64,000 bases of DNA from assembly GCA_966211955.1 (NCBI GenBank), contig CBIHOF010000019.1, forward strand, positions 45,758 to 109,757. The letters run 5' to 3'. This DNA comes from Albitalea sp966211955. GTDB taxonomy: Bacteria > Pseudomonadota > Gammaproteobacteria > Burkholderiales > Burkholderiaceae_C. Each line of letters opens with the position of its first letter. The first letter of the stretch is position 1. Position numbers and translations under genes: made by a program. This document shows, piece after piece, positions 63,919-64,000 of the stretch. The notes beneath the pieces were generated by a model. That model searched no databases. It was not told the DNA's origin and was given only the letters and a program-made list of their open reading frames with translations.

Positions 63919-64000
63919 TGGTGCCGTCGGCGAGACTCGAACTCGCACAGCTTTCGCCACTACCCCCTCAAGATAGCGTGTCTACCAATTTCACCACGAC
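63919..64000 (-). tRNA. tRNA-Leu (GAG), truncated by the window edge
   Basis: Read on the minus strand, the anticodon stem-loop is CTATC-TTGAGGG-GGTAG, giving anticodon GAG. The T-arm GCGAG-TTCGAGT-CTCGC is perfect, a long variable arm (GTGGCGAAAGCTGTG) marks a class II tRNA, and the 3' end is GACGGCACCA with an encoded CCA. The acceptor 3' strand predicts GCC as the missing first three bases beyond position 64000. Confidence 0.93.

Overview
The window is a single, high-GC (roughly two thirds G+C) bacterial chromosome segment with no mobile elements. Orphan Bug-type (TctC) receptors, a full nuoA-N operon followed by NUDIX and DUF1178 genes, MetY, a Pal-like lipoprotein and general codon use all suggest a betaproteobacterium of the order Burkholderiales, probably from the Rubrivivax/Rhizobacter/Piscinibacter/Comamonadaceae side. 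That placement is an inference from gene content, not from a database search. Genes fill the sequence; no stretch over 300 bases lacks one.

Region 1 (1-15951) is a sugar-acid catabolic island. On the minus strand lie a tartronate-semialdehyde-reductase-type gene (cut by the window edge), an HpcH/HpaI aldolase, glucarate dehydratase and a TctC receptor. Divergently there is a FadR-type GntR regulator, an SMP-30 lactonase, an unfamiliar beta-propeller protein, a complete ribose-type ABC importer, a PdxA2-type dehydrogenase, an enolase-superfamily sugar-acid dehydratase, an L-2-keto-3-deoxyarabonate dehydratase and a 2-oxoglutarate-semialdehyde dehydrogenase. A convergent LacI-type regulator closes it. 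Read together: hexarates go to pyruvate plus tartronate semialdehyde, and L-pentonates (L-arabonate/L-lyxonate type) go to 2-oxoglutarate. Two different palindromes in the divergent promoter fit the two regulators.

Region 2 (16015-30035) is mostly minus strand: a secreted protein of unknown function, a Pal-like lipoprotein, a ClC chloride channel with CBS domains, a FixJ/MASE1-kinase two-component pair, a DUF3014 protein, a persulfide-dioxygenase-like metallo-hydrolase, an HAE-1 RND efflux pump with its adaptor, chorismate synthase (aroC) and a two-CBS protein.

Region 3 (30144-41926) has a metY-hydrolase-DUF962-GGDEF unit, then a probable sulfide/persulfide response locus: an ArsR-type repressor with four cysteines, divergent from an operon of RND adaptor, RND pump, DUF2892 protein, sulfide:quinone oxidoreductase and an SQR-like paralogue. 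A 22-bp palindrome overlaps the likely promoter.

Region 4 (42037-48674) holds a TRAP transporter (dctQMP), a YihY/BrkB membrane protein, a DUF2069 protein, an FAD-linked 2-hydroxyacid dehydrogenase and DUF1178. Region 5 (48700-63862) is a NUDIX hydrolase and the complete 14-gene respiratory complex I operon, read on the minus strand, preceded by a tRNA-Leu(GAG) gene that loses its first three bases at the window edge.
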